Assembly: GCF_042466415.1 (NCBI RefSeq)
Contig: NZ_JAXHCH010000002.1
Span: forward strand, 2,728,001 to 2,792,000
Direction of reading: 5' to 3'
Source of the DNA: Albirhodobacter sp042466415
GTDB lineage: Bacteria; Pseudomonadota; Alphaproteobacteria; Rhodobacterales; Rhodobacteraceae
Length of the DNA: 64,000 nucleotides
Positions 25,094 to 33,574 of this stretch are shown here, piece after piece. A program made the position numbers and the translations under genes. The notes under the pieces are model-generated. The model searched no databases and had not been told where the DNA came from. It saw only the letters and a program-made list of their open reading frames with translations. How positions within the stretch are numbered: the first letter of the stretch is position 1; each line of letters opens with the position of its first letter.

Positions 25094-27022
25094 ATGAGCG
25101 CTGGACGGGATGAAATGGAGCTGGCCGAAGCCTCAATTCGGGCGCAGTATCCGGCCGCGCGCGCTTTGCTGATGGGGTTTGATCATGCGCCCCGTCTGGC
25201 GACAGCGGTGGAGGCGTTGGCGGCGGAACGCTCAACCGGGATCGGAACGCGCCCTCGGTTTAGATCAACCACGCCCGGTTTGGTGACACGGACGAGCGCA
25301 CGCGCGGAGGGGGTGCGGTTGCGCGACCGTATCTTGGGGGGCGACGAAGACCTGCCGAGCGTTGCGGGGGCGTCGGTGTTAAAAGGGTTGCGGCGCGCTT
25401 TGGCGATCGCTTTGGCGGTTGGCGAAGCCGTCGCGGACGCATCGGGCCTGACCGAATTGAAGCGAGCGAATTTTGAGGGGCGCTTGCCTGTCGAGCGCAA
25501 GCTCGAATTTTCTGAGTTGCTGGCGGTGCAATCGATCGCCGTGTTGTCGAGTTTCGCGAACGCGACGGGGTTTTTGCTCGCGCCCTTGGCGGCGGAGGGC
25601 AGTCTTGAAATTGGTGACGTTGAGGAAGTCCTCACGGATAATGCCCAGCTTGCGCTGCACGGCGCACTTTGGGAGTTAGATCAAGATCTTGCGGTGTTTG
25701 CCGATGACGAGATCAAATTGGTGCAGGTCGTGCTGGCCTATGCAGAGGCGTTGATGCGCAAGGTGCAGATGCGCGGCATGGGGGCCGCGCGAATCGGGGC
25801 CTTCACCGGGTCGACATGGCGCGTTGCGGCGGATGATTTTCCGATTGCGGGGTTCGAGCCCGCCCGAAAATCCCGCGGAACAAGCCTGACAATGCAGTTC
25901 AAAAAACCACATGAAGTCGTTGGCAATCATATCGCGAAGTATCAGGCCATGCGGCTGGCGAAAATGTTGATGGCTTATGACTTCGAGCGCAAATTGAACC
26001 CGTTTGCGGACCTGGGCGGTTTCATCTTTACCTTCATGGGGGATGGCAAGCCGGGAACCGGAAAGACCACATTGATTCAAATGATGGCGGGGCTTTTGCA
26101 TGAGTATTGCGACGTCGCGGGCTATGCATTCCGGTATCAAAACCTGTCGATTGATCAGGTCGACAGCTATCAAGGCAAGTCGGGCCAGAACGCAAAATCG
26201 TTTATTTCGAACATTCTAGACCCTAGCGTAATCGGGTTTGGGACGATTGACGATATCGATCAGATCGCGGGCAAGCGCGGCGATAAGCAAAGCTCGGCGG
26301 GTCAGCAGGAGATTACGGCGGTATTGATGGAGGCCTTTGCAGGGGCGAATACGGTCGTGCGCGGCAATTGTACCTTCGGGATGTTTTCCAATTATCCCGA
26401 GAATGTCGACGATGCGCTGCGCCAGCGCGCTGGGGCACGGTTTTTGGTGGACGGCCCGCAAACGCGCGACGACTACGTTGATATTCTCGCACTTTTGCTG
26501 GGTAAACGGCACGATATTCCAATGGGCGATCATTCGCTTTACGCCGCGCAAGAGATCCAGCGCGCGGTGCGAGAAAGCTATGAGGGTCATGCGCGCCCCC
26601 ATGAGCCGGAACTGCTCAAGGTCTTCGCGCACGTCGAGAGTCGCATCGGGCCGCTTGATACGATTGCGAAGCTCGGCGGGTATCTCAAGGCTATTCAGGA
26701 CGCCGATCCGCGCTTCACAGGGCGAGCCATCAAGAACATTACGGACGCGGTTAAAACCCGCGCGATGGATTTCGAATTGCCGGATGACTGGATGGAGCAG
26801 CCGGACCTCTTCCTGCGTAAGGGGTATGACGAAAAGGCCGCGATGATTGCGGAATTGCGCAAGCCCGTGACGGCACAGATGGTTGTTCAGGAAATCAACC
26901 GCTACGCCGATTCCGAATTCCGCTATGCCGATAAATCCGACGCCCTCGCGATTGAGGCGATGGTGCGTGACATGGGCCGCGCGGAGGAGGCCAAACGCCG
27001 CTATCTGGAGGGGCGCGGATGA
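25094..27022 (+). CDS. AAA+ ATPase with large unassigned N-terminal region, third gene of the operon
   Basis: A 642-aa protein. Residues ~1-300 are helical, with a basic Arg-rich stretch near 45-80 and no domain I recognise. The AAA core begins near 310: Walker A GKPGTGKTT (Lys324), Walker B region FGTIDDID with Asp386-Asp387 where classical AAA proteins have Asp-Glu, then a segment QSSAGQQEITAVLMEAFAG aligned with the linker before the FtsH/Cdc48 second region. Sensor 1 is Asn433 in FSNYPENVDDALRQRAGARF, with Arg443/445/449 as possible trans-acting arginines. A helical lid and tail follow. The E-to-D change may slow hydrolysis. The start ATG 25094 follows GGGAAGGAAAGTCTG. Its stop overlaps the next start. 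Confidence 0.85.
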   Translation: MSAGRDEMELAEASIRAQYPAARALLMGFDHAPRLATAVEALAAERSTGIGTRPRFRSTTPGLVTRTSARAEGVRLRDRILGGDEDLPSVAGASVLKGLRRALAIALAVGEAVADASGLTELKRANFEGRLPVERKLEFSELLAVQSIAVLSSFANATGFLLAPLAAEGSLEIGDVEEVLTDNAQLALHGALWELDQDLAVFADDEIKLVQVVLAYAEALMRKVQMRGMGAARIGAFTGSTWRVAADDFPIAGFEPARKSRGTSLTMQFKKPHEVVGNHIAKYQAMRLAKMLMAYDFERKLNPFADLGGFIFTFMGDGKPGTGKTTLIQMMAGLLHEYCDVAGYAFRYQNLSIDQVDSYQGKSGQNAKSFISNILDPSVIGFGTIDDIDQIAGKRGDKQSSAGQQEITAVLMEAFAGANTVVRGNCTFGMFSNYPENVDDALRQRAGARFLVDGPQTRDDYVDILALLLGKRHDIPMGDHSLYAAQEIQRAVRESYEGHARPHEPELLKVFAHVESRIGPLDTIAKLGGYLKAIQDADPRFTGRAIKNITDAVKTRAMDFELPDDWMEQPDLFLRKGYDEKAAMIAELRKPVTAQMVVQEINRYADSEFRYADKSDALAIEAMVRDMGRAEEAKRRYLEGRG

Positions 27023-28341
27023 GGCGCCTCATCGATAAGGGATTGATGTTCGGTAATTTAATTCGGGTTGAGAGCCCCGCGTTGGTTGAACGATACAACC
27101 GTGCCTTGAGCCAGTTGACGGGCAGGCGGACAGCGCTGGAGGCGTTCCATATTGATATATCGGGGTTTTCGCCCGAGGTTGCGGATGAGTTGGGAGACCC
27201 TCTCTATCTCAACCCAAATGGATGCAATCGGCAGTTTATCTTGCTCGCGCCCGAGCAGAAAACGGCGCCGCTTTTGGATGCGAAGTTTTCCATGTCGCGG
27301 GATGTTTTGCGACAGTTTATCACGCGAAACGAGGCGCAAATCTTTTCGCTGACCGCGCGGGATGCGATGTGCGGTGAGATCGAGAATTCCGTCTTCGATC
27401 TTCATGATCCGAACCGGCTCCTCAACATCCGGTGGCTGTCGGTCGTGGCGGATACCACCGGCAATCACGTCGCTGAGGCGGCGCGTCTGACCCAGCTTAT
27501 CGCGCGGTTTCAGACGGAGGCGTCCGCCTGGCATGATGACGATCTGATGCGCGATATCATTGAGGCGTCGCGCAAAACGGGTGACGTAACGCGCAACCCC
27601 CTGACCTTGCAGGCGACCGAAGTCGAGTCCGTGGATTACTGGACGTCGCATTTTGGGGGTGTCTATCTGTTTCGCTCGACAGCTCAGGCGGTTGCGATCT
27701 GTATGGGCGAGCGTCTGGCGCAGCTACGTGTCGACAAGGTTCTAACCGGTGTGCAGCGCAACGAAATCGCCCAGTTTCTGGAGCAAAACGGCCTTGTCGA
27801 GCCGCTTGTAAACGGGCGCGGCGATCAGGCGGGGGCGATCATCCGGCAAAAGATGGATTTCATTTTAGTCGACGCGGCCGCAGATCTGGGAGTGGCGCAG
27901 GTAGGTTCACGCAGGGAGCTTCGCAAAGTCGCGCAATCCTTAGGCGCGAATTTGCCACCAGCGTTTGACGGCTTGGCGGCGCTCTTGCGATGGGCGGAGG
28001 CCGATGGCCCGTGGCCTGCGATCGATTCCCGTCATCCAGCGTATTTTTACACGTTGCGCGCGCGACAGGGCCCGTTGCGGGATCAGGTCAACATGTTGCT
28101 GGCTGAGCTCGCGCCGCTGGATGTGCGCGCGCTGTATATCTGCCATAAGGAGCTGTTTTATAAGCTTTACGCAGCCTGGCCGGACATCAAGCGTGCCTAT
28201 GTGGCGGATTTTCTCGAAAAAGAGTATCTGATTGATAAGGTTGGGGCACGCAAGCGATTGTTTGGCGCTGAGCCACAGATGCCAGTGCGCGATACGGTTG
28301 AGTTGGTTGGCCCTTGGGGGCCGATAAGTGGGGGTGAGTGA
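27019..28341 (+). CDS. Unknown 440-aa protein (resembles DUF6638), fourth gene of the operon
   Basis: A 440-aa soluble protein whose start overlaps the ATPase stop by 4 bases (ATGA), so the two are translationally coupled. The N-terminal RRLIDKGLMFGNLIRVESPA and FHIDISGFSPEVADELGD fit my memory of the Rhodobacterales family DUF6638, which I cannot verify here. The middle has aromatic/His pairs (YWTSHFGGVYLFRSTAQAVA) and the C-terminal third is helical (YICHKELFYKLYAAWPDIKR). No nucleotide-binding or catalytic motif is evident. Close coupling to the ATPase suggests a stoichiometric partner; this is inference. Confidence 0.75.
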   Translation: MRRLIDKGLMFGNLIRVESPALVERYNRALSQLTGRRTALEAFHIDISGFSPEVADELGDPLYLNPNGCNRQFILLAPEQKTAPLLDAKFSMSRDVLRQFITRNEAQIFSLTARDAMCGEIENSVFDLHDPNRLLNIRWLSVVADTTGNHVAEAARLTQLIARFQTEASAWHDDDLMRDIIEASRKTGDVTRNPLTLQATEVESVDYWTSHFGGVYLFRSTAQAVAICMGERLAQLRVDKVLTGVQRNEIAQFLEQNGLVEPLVNGRGDQAGAIIRQKMDFILVDAAADLGVAQVGSRRELRKVAQSLGANLPPAFDGLAALLRWAEADGPWPAIDSRHPAYFYTLRARQGPLRDQVNMLLAELAPLDVRALYICHKELFYKLYAAWPDIKRAYVADFLEKEYLIDKVGARKRLFGAEPQMPVRDTVELVGPWGPISGGE

Positions 28342-28613
28342 TGGTGGCTTTACTGCGTCTAGGGGTTTTCGGCCTCGTGATCCTGACGGTAATCTACTGG
28401 ATCATGCGCCTTTACCTGCGGTCGCTCCGGCGTGAGGACCTTGAAAACGACTGGGATCGGGAGCATCCGCAAGATAGGGTGGGCCGTGACGCCTTCGTCG
28501 AGCAAGGCATGGCGGACTACGCCAAGAGTCTACGAGTGAAGCTCGTTTGGCTGGTCTACATCATTCCGGTCACGGTGGTCGGCGTGTTGATTTATCTCGT
28601 GAATTACGCGTGA
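28341..28613 (+). CDS. Small two-helix membrane protein, fifth gene of the operon
   Basis: A 90-aa protein with TM1 at about residues 6-24 (RLGVFGLVILTVIYWIMRLY), a charged cytoplasmic loop (RREDLENDWDREHPQDRVGR) and TM2 at about 68-88 (VWLVYIIPVTVVGVLIYLV). ATG 28341 overlaps the previous stop (TGATG) behind GGGGGTGAG; GTG 28338 is an alternative one codon earlier. The acidic/basic loop between helices could dock cytosolic subunits of the same operon at the inner membrane; this is inference. Confidence 0.75.
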   Translation: MVALLRLGVFGLVILTVIYWIMRLYLRSLRREDLENDWDREHPQDRVGRDAFVEQGMADYAKSLRVKLVWLVYIIPVTVVGVLIYLVNYA

Positions 28614-28620
28614 GGCGCAA

Positions 28621-29265
28621 ATGAAATACGTAAAGTGGACTTTCCTGTCGTTGATCGCGATCTTGTTGCTATCTTTCTTCCACTACACCTTGCCGCAGCA
28701 TGATGTCGTGCGGATCGTGGGAACGGAGAACCGCCGGATCGATTTCGGTGAGAATTCGTTCTTCTGGGCGCAAGCGGATGTGGGTACATCGGCGAACACC
28801 AATCGCGATGTCTTCTTTATCCAATCGGTGCAACCGAACGGAAAGCCCATGGTCTATCGCAATGAAGATACCGGCTGGGGCTGGCCGCCGTATTTCAAGC
28901 TGAACTCGTCGAACCTTCAGGCACAAGCGCAATCGATGGTCTCCAACGCGGCAAACCCGCAATGGGTCATGGTGACGCATTATGGTTGGCGCAACGAATG
29001 GTTTACGATTTTCCCCAACGCGGTTGGCTTGAAAGAGGTTGAATCCCCTGACGCGACGGTCGTGCCATGGGTGAATATCACTATCCTGATCACGCTCTTG
29101 CTCTTGGTGCTGACGATCCGCGCGATCTTCTTGCAGTTCAAGCAGCGGTCGATCGATCCCGTTTTTGACGATATCGGTGAGGCATGGGACGATGTCGAGG
29201 AAGGTGCAGGCAGTGCTGGTAAAAAGGCCAAGGGCCTTTGGGGGCGTCTGACGGGAAAGCGGTAA
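28621..29265 (+). CDS. DUF1523-family membrane protein, last gene of the operon
   Basis: A 214-aa protein with an N-terminal membrane anchor (residues ~5-22), a periplasmic domain of ~120 residues that includes VVRIVGTENRRIDFG, EDTGWGWPPYFKLNSSNLQA and VTHYGWRNEWFTIFPNAV, a second membrane helix (~142-163) and a charged Gly/Lys-rich cytosolic tail. This layout matches DUF1523, a family of unknown function that I know from alphaproteobacteria. It begins 7 bases after the preceding gene, so it closes the operon and supplies its only sizeable periplasmic domain. A strong terminator follows. Confidence 0.82.
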   Translation: MKYVKWTFLSLIAILLLSFFHYTLPQHDVVRIVGTENRRIDFGENSFFWAQADVGTSANTNRDVFFIQSVQPNGKPMVYRNEDTGWGWPPYFKLNSSNLQAQAQSMVSNAANPQWVMVTHYGWRNEWFTIFPNAVGLKEVESPDATVVPWVNITILITLLLLVLTIRAIFLQFKQRSIDPVFDDIGEAWDDVEEGAGSAGKKAKGLWGRLTGKR

Positions 29266-29297
29266 GCATTTCGCATGTCGCGCAAGTTGTCCGGTAA

Positions 29298-29329
29298 AAA
29301 AGGCGGGCTCCATCACGGGCCCGCCTTTT
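29298..29329. terminator. Bidirectional terminator between the six-gene operon and grxD
   Basis: An 11-bp stem AAAAGGCGGGC/GCCCGCCTTTT with a 10-base loop. A- and T-tracts on the two sides let it stop transcription from both directions between convergent units. Confidence 0.87.
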
Positions 29330-29350
29330 AAACTGTGGTTCGTGCAGACC

Positions 29351-29710
29351 TTAGGCGTTCGCGGCGCGGATTTGCTCTGCTGCGTCTTTGTTGAACGCCA
29401 CGCCGTTAGCTTCAAACAGGGTGTCTAGTTCGCCGGTGATGGTCATCTCGGTAATAATATCGCAGCCGCCAACGAACTCGCCTTTGACGTAGAGCTGTGG
29501 GATCGTTGGCCAGTCGGAATAGTCCTTGATACCTTGACGGATGTCGGCATCGGCCAGCACGTTAACATCTTGATACTCGACGCCCATGAAATTCAGCACG
29601 CCTGCGACGCGGCTGGAAAAACCGCATTGCGGCATTTCTTTCGTGCCCTTCATGAACAGGACGACGTCATTTTTCGTAACGGTATCTTTGATTTGGTCGA
29701 TAGCGGTCAT
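29351..29710 (-). CDS. grxD: Monothiol glutaredoxin, Grx4/GrxD type
   Basis: A 119-aa thioredoxin-fold protein with the monothiol CGFS active site (Cys29 in MPQCGFSSRV) and the downstream TIPQLYVKGEFVGGCDI segment that binds glutathione. Known: such proteins hold a [2Fe-2S] cluster and work with BolA proteins in iron-sulfur trafficking and iron sensing. The bolA gene is immediately upstream (37-base gap) in the same direction. The C-terminus has an extra ~10 residues (KDAAEQIRAANA). Confidence 0.95.
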   Translation of the reverse strand: MTAIDQIKDTVTKNDVVLFMKGTKEMPQCGFSSRVAGVLNFMGVEYQDVNVLADADIRQGIKDYSDWPTIPQLYVKGEFVGGCDIITEMTITGELDTLFEANGVAFNKDAAEQIRAANA

Positions 29711-29747
29711 CGCTGTGATCCTTTCGGGAATACGCGCGGGGCGCAGT

Positions 29748-29990
29748 TTATTCAGGGGCTTTGGTGGTCAATGCAAGAGCATGGAGCGGCGCGTTTGCCC
29801 CGTCCATTGCCCCTTTTAATGAGGCGAAAACGGCGCGCTGTTGTTGCACGCGGTTCATCCCCTTGAACGAGGCATCGATGACTTCCGCTGCCCAATGGTT
29901 TCCATCGCCAGCAAGGTCGGTGATGGTGATTTTCGCATCGGGGAAATCGCTGCGGATCAGGGCTTCAATGTCATGGGCTTCCATCGGCAT
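29748..29990 (-). CDS. BolA-family iron-sulfur partner protein
   Basis: An 80-aa BolA-fold protein (ALIRSDFPDAKITITDLAGD, then NHWAAEVIDASFKGMNRVQQ). The His in NHWAAEV and the FKGMNRVQQ helix are the parts that contact the cluster and glutaredoxin. ATG 29990 is chosen from three close Met codons because GAGGAG lies 6 bases upstream. It pairs with the CGFS glutaredoxin downstream, the standard heterodimer. Length matches the short BolA2-like group rather than E. coli BolA. Confidence 0.92.
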   Translation of the reverse strand: MPMEAHDIEALIRSDFPDAKITITDLAGDGNHWAAEVIDASFKGMNRVQQQRAVFASLKGAMDGANAPLHALALTTKAPE

Positions 29991-30128
29991 GGGCATCTCC
30001 TCAATGGTTGAAATGAATCTAGGTGTCCGTCGCGCAAGCTGCAAGGGGTGGGTGGGGGTTGCACGCGCTTAACTGGCTGCGCTGGCGTGACGCTCCGCGT
30101 GGGGACCGCCGCAGAGCAGCAGGCGAGA

Positions 30129-30152
30129 ATTGGGGGCAGGGACGCCCCCAAT
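30129..30152 (-). other. Hairpin just after purL, without T-tract
   Basis: A 9-bp stem ATTGGGGGC/GCCCCCAAT with a 6-base loop, directly downstream of the purL stop and before bolA. There is no following T-run, so it may act as an mRNA 3'-end stabiliser or partial terminator between purL and bolA-grxD. Confidence 0.5.
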
Positions 30153-30158
30153 CAATTC

Positions 30159-32321
30159 TTAGCCCGAGATCGCTGCGGCGAAAGCCGTGCGATAGGTCGC
30201 GGCGAGGGCGTCCAACGCGGCGGTATCGCCCCCGAACATCACAGAATCGCCGCCAAAATGGCCAACGCGGGCGATCGGGACGCCTGCCGCTTGTGCGGCA
30301 GTCTCGAGCGCATCTGCGTTCGCTTCGGTGGCCGCGACGAGGTAGCGCGCTTGGTCTTCACCGAACAAAGCGGCAATTTCGTCAGACTGCAGTGTGACGC
30401 CGACGCCAGCCTCTTGTGCCATCTCGAATGCGGCCAACGCGAGGCCGCCATCTGCGAGATCGGTCGCTGAGGACAGCAGTTTGCGATTGTCGCGCAAGAA
30501 GGTGCCGTTCTTCAATTCAGCATCGAGATCAACGTGCGGTGCATCGCCTGTCTCGTTGCCGAAGGCCTCAAACGCCAGCGCGGATTGGCCGAGGTGGCCT
30601 TTGGTCTCGCCGATGACCAGCGCAATATGGCCTTCAGCCGGCACGCCAGAGATCAAATCGTCCAGGTTCGAAATCAGACCAATCGCGCCGATTGTCGGTG
30701 TCGGCAAAATGCCGGCGCCGTCGGTTTCATTGTAAAGCGAGACATTGCCCGAAACGATCGGCACATTCAGTGCCCGCACAGCCGCATCGATGCCCTTAAT
30801 TGCGCCGACGAACTGGCCCATAATCTCCGGCTTCTCAGGGTTGCCGAAGTTCAGGTTGTCTGTCGTAGCGAGGGGCAATGCGCCAACTGCGGTGAGGTTC
30901 CGGTACGCTTCGGCAACGGCTTGTTTGCCGCCTTCAAACGGGTTCGCCTTCACATAGCGCGGGGTGACATCCGAGGTGAAAGCCACGCCTTTATTGGTGC
31001 CGTGAATACGGATGACGCCCGCGCCCATTCCCGGACGGCGGATCGTGTCGCCCATAACTTGGGTATCGTATTGCTCATAGACCCACGCTTTGGAGGCGTA
31101 GTTCGGCGAGGAGATCAGCGATTTCAGGCCCTCAATCGGGCTGATGTGCGGCAGATCGGTCATCGCGCCGGCCTTAGGGGTCTCCACCCATGGGCGATCG
31201 TACTCGGGCGCGGAGGAGGAGAGCTCGGAAAGCTTCAGATCCGCTTTCACTTCGCCATTGTGCAAGATCAAGAAGCGGTCTTCGGCAATGGTTTCCCCAA
31301 CAATCGCGAAATCGAGATCCCATTTCACGAAGATCGCGCGTGCGATGGCCTCCATTTCGGGCTTGAGAACCATGAGCATCCGCTCTTGGCTTTCCGAGAG
31401 CATCATTTCATAGGCGGTCATATTGGTTTCGCGCTGCGGCACGTTTTCCAAGTTCAGCTTGATGCCCAAGCCACCCTTGTCGCCCATTTCCACCGCGGAG
31501 CAGGTCAAACCCGCCGCGCCCATATCTTGAATCGAGATAACGGAGCCCGACGCCATCAGCTCCATGCAGGCTTCCATCAGGCATTTTTCGGTGAACGGAT
31601 CGCCGACTTGCACGGTGGGGCGTTTGTCCTCGATGGTGTCATCGAATTCTGCCGAGGCCATCGTCGCGCCGCCCACGCCATCGCGGCCGGTTTTCGCGCC
31701 AAGATACACCACCGGCATGCCGACGCCCGAAGCGGCAGAGTAGAAGATTTTATCCGCATCCGCCAAGCCCGCCGCGAAAGCGTTCACGAGGCAATTGCCG
31801 TTGTAGGACGGGTGGAAACGTACTTCGCCGCCAACATTCGGAACGCCGAAGCAATTGCCGTAGGATCCGACACCCTCAACCACGCCTTTAACGATGTGGT
31901 TGGTTTTCGGATGGCTTGGCATCCCGAAGGAAAGGCTATCCATCGCGGCAATCGGGCGCGCGCCCATGGTGAATACGTCGCGCAAAATCCCGCCTACGCC
32001 CGTCGCGGCGCCTTGGTGGGGTTCGATATAGGACGGATGGTTGTGGCTCTCCATTTTGAAGACGATCGCCTGACCATCGCCAATATCGACGACGCCCGCA
32101 TTTTCACCCGGGCCACAGATCACTTGGTCGCCTGTCGTGTGCAAAGTGCGCAGCCATTTCTTCGACGATTTGTAGGAGCAATGCTCATTCCACATCGCGG
32201 AGAAAATACCGAGTTCGGTGAAGGTCGGCTCGCGGCCGATGATTTCGAGGATCCGCGCATATTCGTCGGGCTTCAGGCCGTGTGCGGAAATCAGGTCGGG
32301 GGTGATTTGCGGCTCGTTCAT
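30159..32321 (-). CDS. purL: Phosphoribosylformylglycinamidine synthase, small-type PurL
   Basis: A 720-aa enzyme of purine synthesis that converts FGAR to FGAM with ATP and ammonia supplied by PurQ within the PurLQS complex. N-terminal ITPDLISAHGLKPDEYARIL, the active-site MWNEHCSYKSSKKWL, the KMESHNHPSYIEPHQGAATG motif and the second-half FTSDVTPRYVKANPFEGGKQ are all present. Length fits the small PurL that lacks a fused glutaminase. Start ATG 32321 is selected for GGAGG at 5 bases; a further in-frame ATG at 32357 is unsupported. purQ and purS are not in the window. Confidence 0.97.
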   Translation of the reverse strand: MNEPQITPDLISAHGLKPDEYARILEIIGREPTFTELGIFSAMWNEHCSYKSSKKWLRTLHTTGDQVICGPGENAGVVDIGDGQAIVFKMESHNHPSYIEPHQGAATGVGGILRDVFTMGARPIAAMDSLSFGMPSHPKTNHIVKGVVEGVGSYGNCFGVPNVGGEVRFHPSYNGNCLVNAFAAGLADADKIFYSAASGVGMPVVYLGAKTGRDGVGGATMASAEFDDTIEDKRPTVQVGDPFTEKCLMEACMELMASGSVISIQDMGAAGLTCSAVEMGDKGGLGIKLNLENVPQRETNMTAYEMMLSESQERMLMVLKPEMEAIARAIFVKWDLDFAIVGETIAEDRFLILHNGEVKADLKLSELSSSAPEYDRPWVETPKAGAMTDLPHISPIEGLKSLISSPNYASKAWVYEQYDTQVMGDTIRRPGMGAGVIRIHGTNKGVAFTSDVTPRYVKANPFEGGKQAVAEAYRNLTAVGALPLATTDNLNFGNPEKPEIMGQFVGAIKGIDAAVRALNVPIVSGNVSLYNETDGAGILPTPTIGAIGLISNLDDLISGVPAEGHIALVIGETKGHLGQSALAFEAFGNETGDAPHVDLDAELKNGTFLRDNRKLLSSATDLADGGLALAAFEMAQEAGVGVTLQSDEIAALFGEDQARYLVAATEANADALETAAQAAGVPIARVGHFGGDSVMFGGDTAALDALAATYRTAFAAAISG

Positions 32322-32407
32322 GGAGTCCTCCGAAGGGCGCGAAGTTTGCGGTTTCATAGGCTATCGGGGGGCTCGGGGAAAGGGGCCGCAGCGTCACGCA
32401 GCCAGCA

Positions 32408-32463
32408 TTTTACGCGAAAGGCGCGTAAAAATGACGAGCGCCCCCGAAAATCGGGGGCGCTCG
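32408..32463 (-). terminator. Two tandem hairpins downstream of the periplasmic-protein gene
   Basis: First on the minus strand is a perfect 13-bp stem CGAGCGCCCCCGA/TCGGGGGCGCTCG with a 3-base loop (32435-32463), followed by TCATTTTTA. Then comes a second perfect 9-bp palindrome TTTTACGCG/CGCGTAAAA (32408-32430). The pair separates this gene from purL and probably acts as a terminator. Confidence 0.75.
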
Positions 32464-32501
32464 CAGCAGTGCTCATCGCGCTAGGCGCTTGAACGTTAGC
32501 C

Positions 32502-33059
32502 TTAGATTTGTGCTTCGAGATTGCTCAACAGATCCGAGAGCGTCCAAGCAAGCTCGATCTGGCCATCAGCGGCCGTGCCTTGCGGGACTTTAATCTCAAA
32601 CTGCGAGACTTCGGTTTCCAAGGTTTCCGAGACCTTCACCAGCACTGTATCGTAACCGTCGCCCGACGGCGTCACGCTTTCAATGCTGCCGATGGAGGCG
32701 TTATCGGCCGTGGTTACAGCGCCCATTTTGCCCAGCTCAGATTGATTGTCGATGATGCCCTTATCGCGGGCCAACTGCTGGTCGGCGGGGATGGCTGCTT
32801 CACCCATCGAGCCGCCAAATTCCGGCTCGGCAGCGCCAAGCTGCGCATCAACAAGGCCATACTCGTCCTCGATTGCGTCGCTCGTCGGGATCATGCCGGT
32901 CGACGTTTCGTCTTTATCGATGAATTTGCTACCGATTTGCGCGTCCATGATGCCTGCCGGATATTCCGAATCTGTGAACTGATCCGCAAGTGCCGGGCCG
33001 GAAAGGGCCATCAGGCCAGCGAGGGTGGTCGAGGTGATGAGAGCGTTGAACTTGGTCAT
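32502..33059 (-). CDS. Exported protein of unknown function
   Basis: A 185-aa protein with a clear signal peptide ending SGPALA-DQ (about residue 22). The mature part is acidic and has repeated short phrases: GIMDAQIGSKF and GLVDAQLGAAE, with GIIDNQSELGKMG, which look like degenerate internal repeats of a ~25-50 residue unit. The last 70 residues (DGYDTVLVKVSETLETEVSQ onward) look beta-rich. I recognise no family. Start ATG 33059 follows GGAGAATAGAC. It stands alone between terminator-like hairpins and a long gap. Confidence 0.72.
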   Translation of the reverse strand: MTKFNALITSTTLAGLMALSGPALADQFTDSEYPAGIMDAQIGSKFIDKDETSTGMIPTSDAIEDEYGLVDAQLGAAEPEFGGSMGEAAIPADQQLARDKGIIDNQSELGKMGAVTTADNASIGSIESVTPSGDGYDTVLVKVSETLETEVSQFEIKVPQGTAADGQIELAWTLSDLLSNLEAQI

Positions 33060-33574
33060 GTCTATTCTCCATATCTTAGTGCCGGCGGCTCTGCAGGATG
33101 CAGGTAGCTCGTTCGTCCGACTGTTCATGGGAAGACAACTCGCCGCGGCGTGAGAAAGTTCAAACGCAATAATGTGAAGCTGCGGCGCGTGAATCTGCGG
33201 AACCTTTTGCGGCGCGATGTGTTTGCGCGGCCCCGCGCCACCTGCCGTGCCATCTGCCGCGCCGACATTCTGTGCACATTCCATCCTCGACGCACCAAGT
33301 CGGAGGGCGGGGTATCCTTTGGGGGAGCTCTCTCATCTGCGCGGGGCGGCGCGATATAATAGCGAGTGCCAAAAAAAAGGCCGAGCTTTCGCTCGGCCGA
33401 AGTCCAACAGGGAGGTAAAACTGATGAGAGTTTCCTCATATCACCAGCTTCGTTGCCCGATATATGGGCGGTGTGCGAACCGATCAAGGGGAATCGGCTT
33501 GATAAACCGCATTGCTGATATGCGCTGGGCACATGGCGGGACGAGGCATTGCCCCGACGTGGCCGAGATGGTGG
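33060..33574. other. 515-base gene-poor region
   Basis: No convincing protein gene. The right half holds a minus-strand terminator (33371-33398). A plus-strand frame from ATG 33424 to 33621 has a good GGGAGG ribosome-binding site 8 bases before its start, but its Arg-rich translation overlaps the lysR 3' end and shows no family feature. An imperfect hairpin GAGGTAAAACT...AGTTTCCTC covers 33412-33437. The left half carries the promoter of the exported-protein gene. Confidence 0.5.
33371..33398 (-). terminator. Minus-strand terminator about 175 bases beyond lysR
   Basis: On the minus strand, a perfect 8-bp stem GGCCGAGC/GCTCGGCC with a 4-base loop is followed by eight T residues, a near-ideal intrinsic terminator. 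The only annotated upstream gene is lysR, which ends at 33575, so the RNA ended here is either a long lysR 3' UTR or a separate small RNA. Confidence 0.82.
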
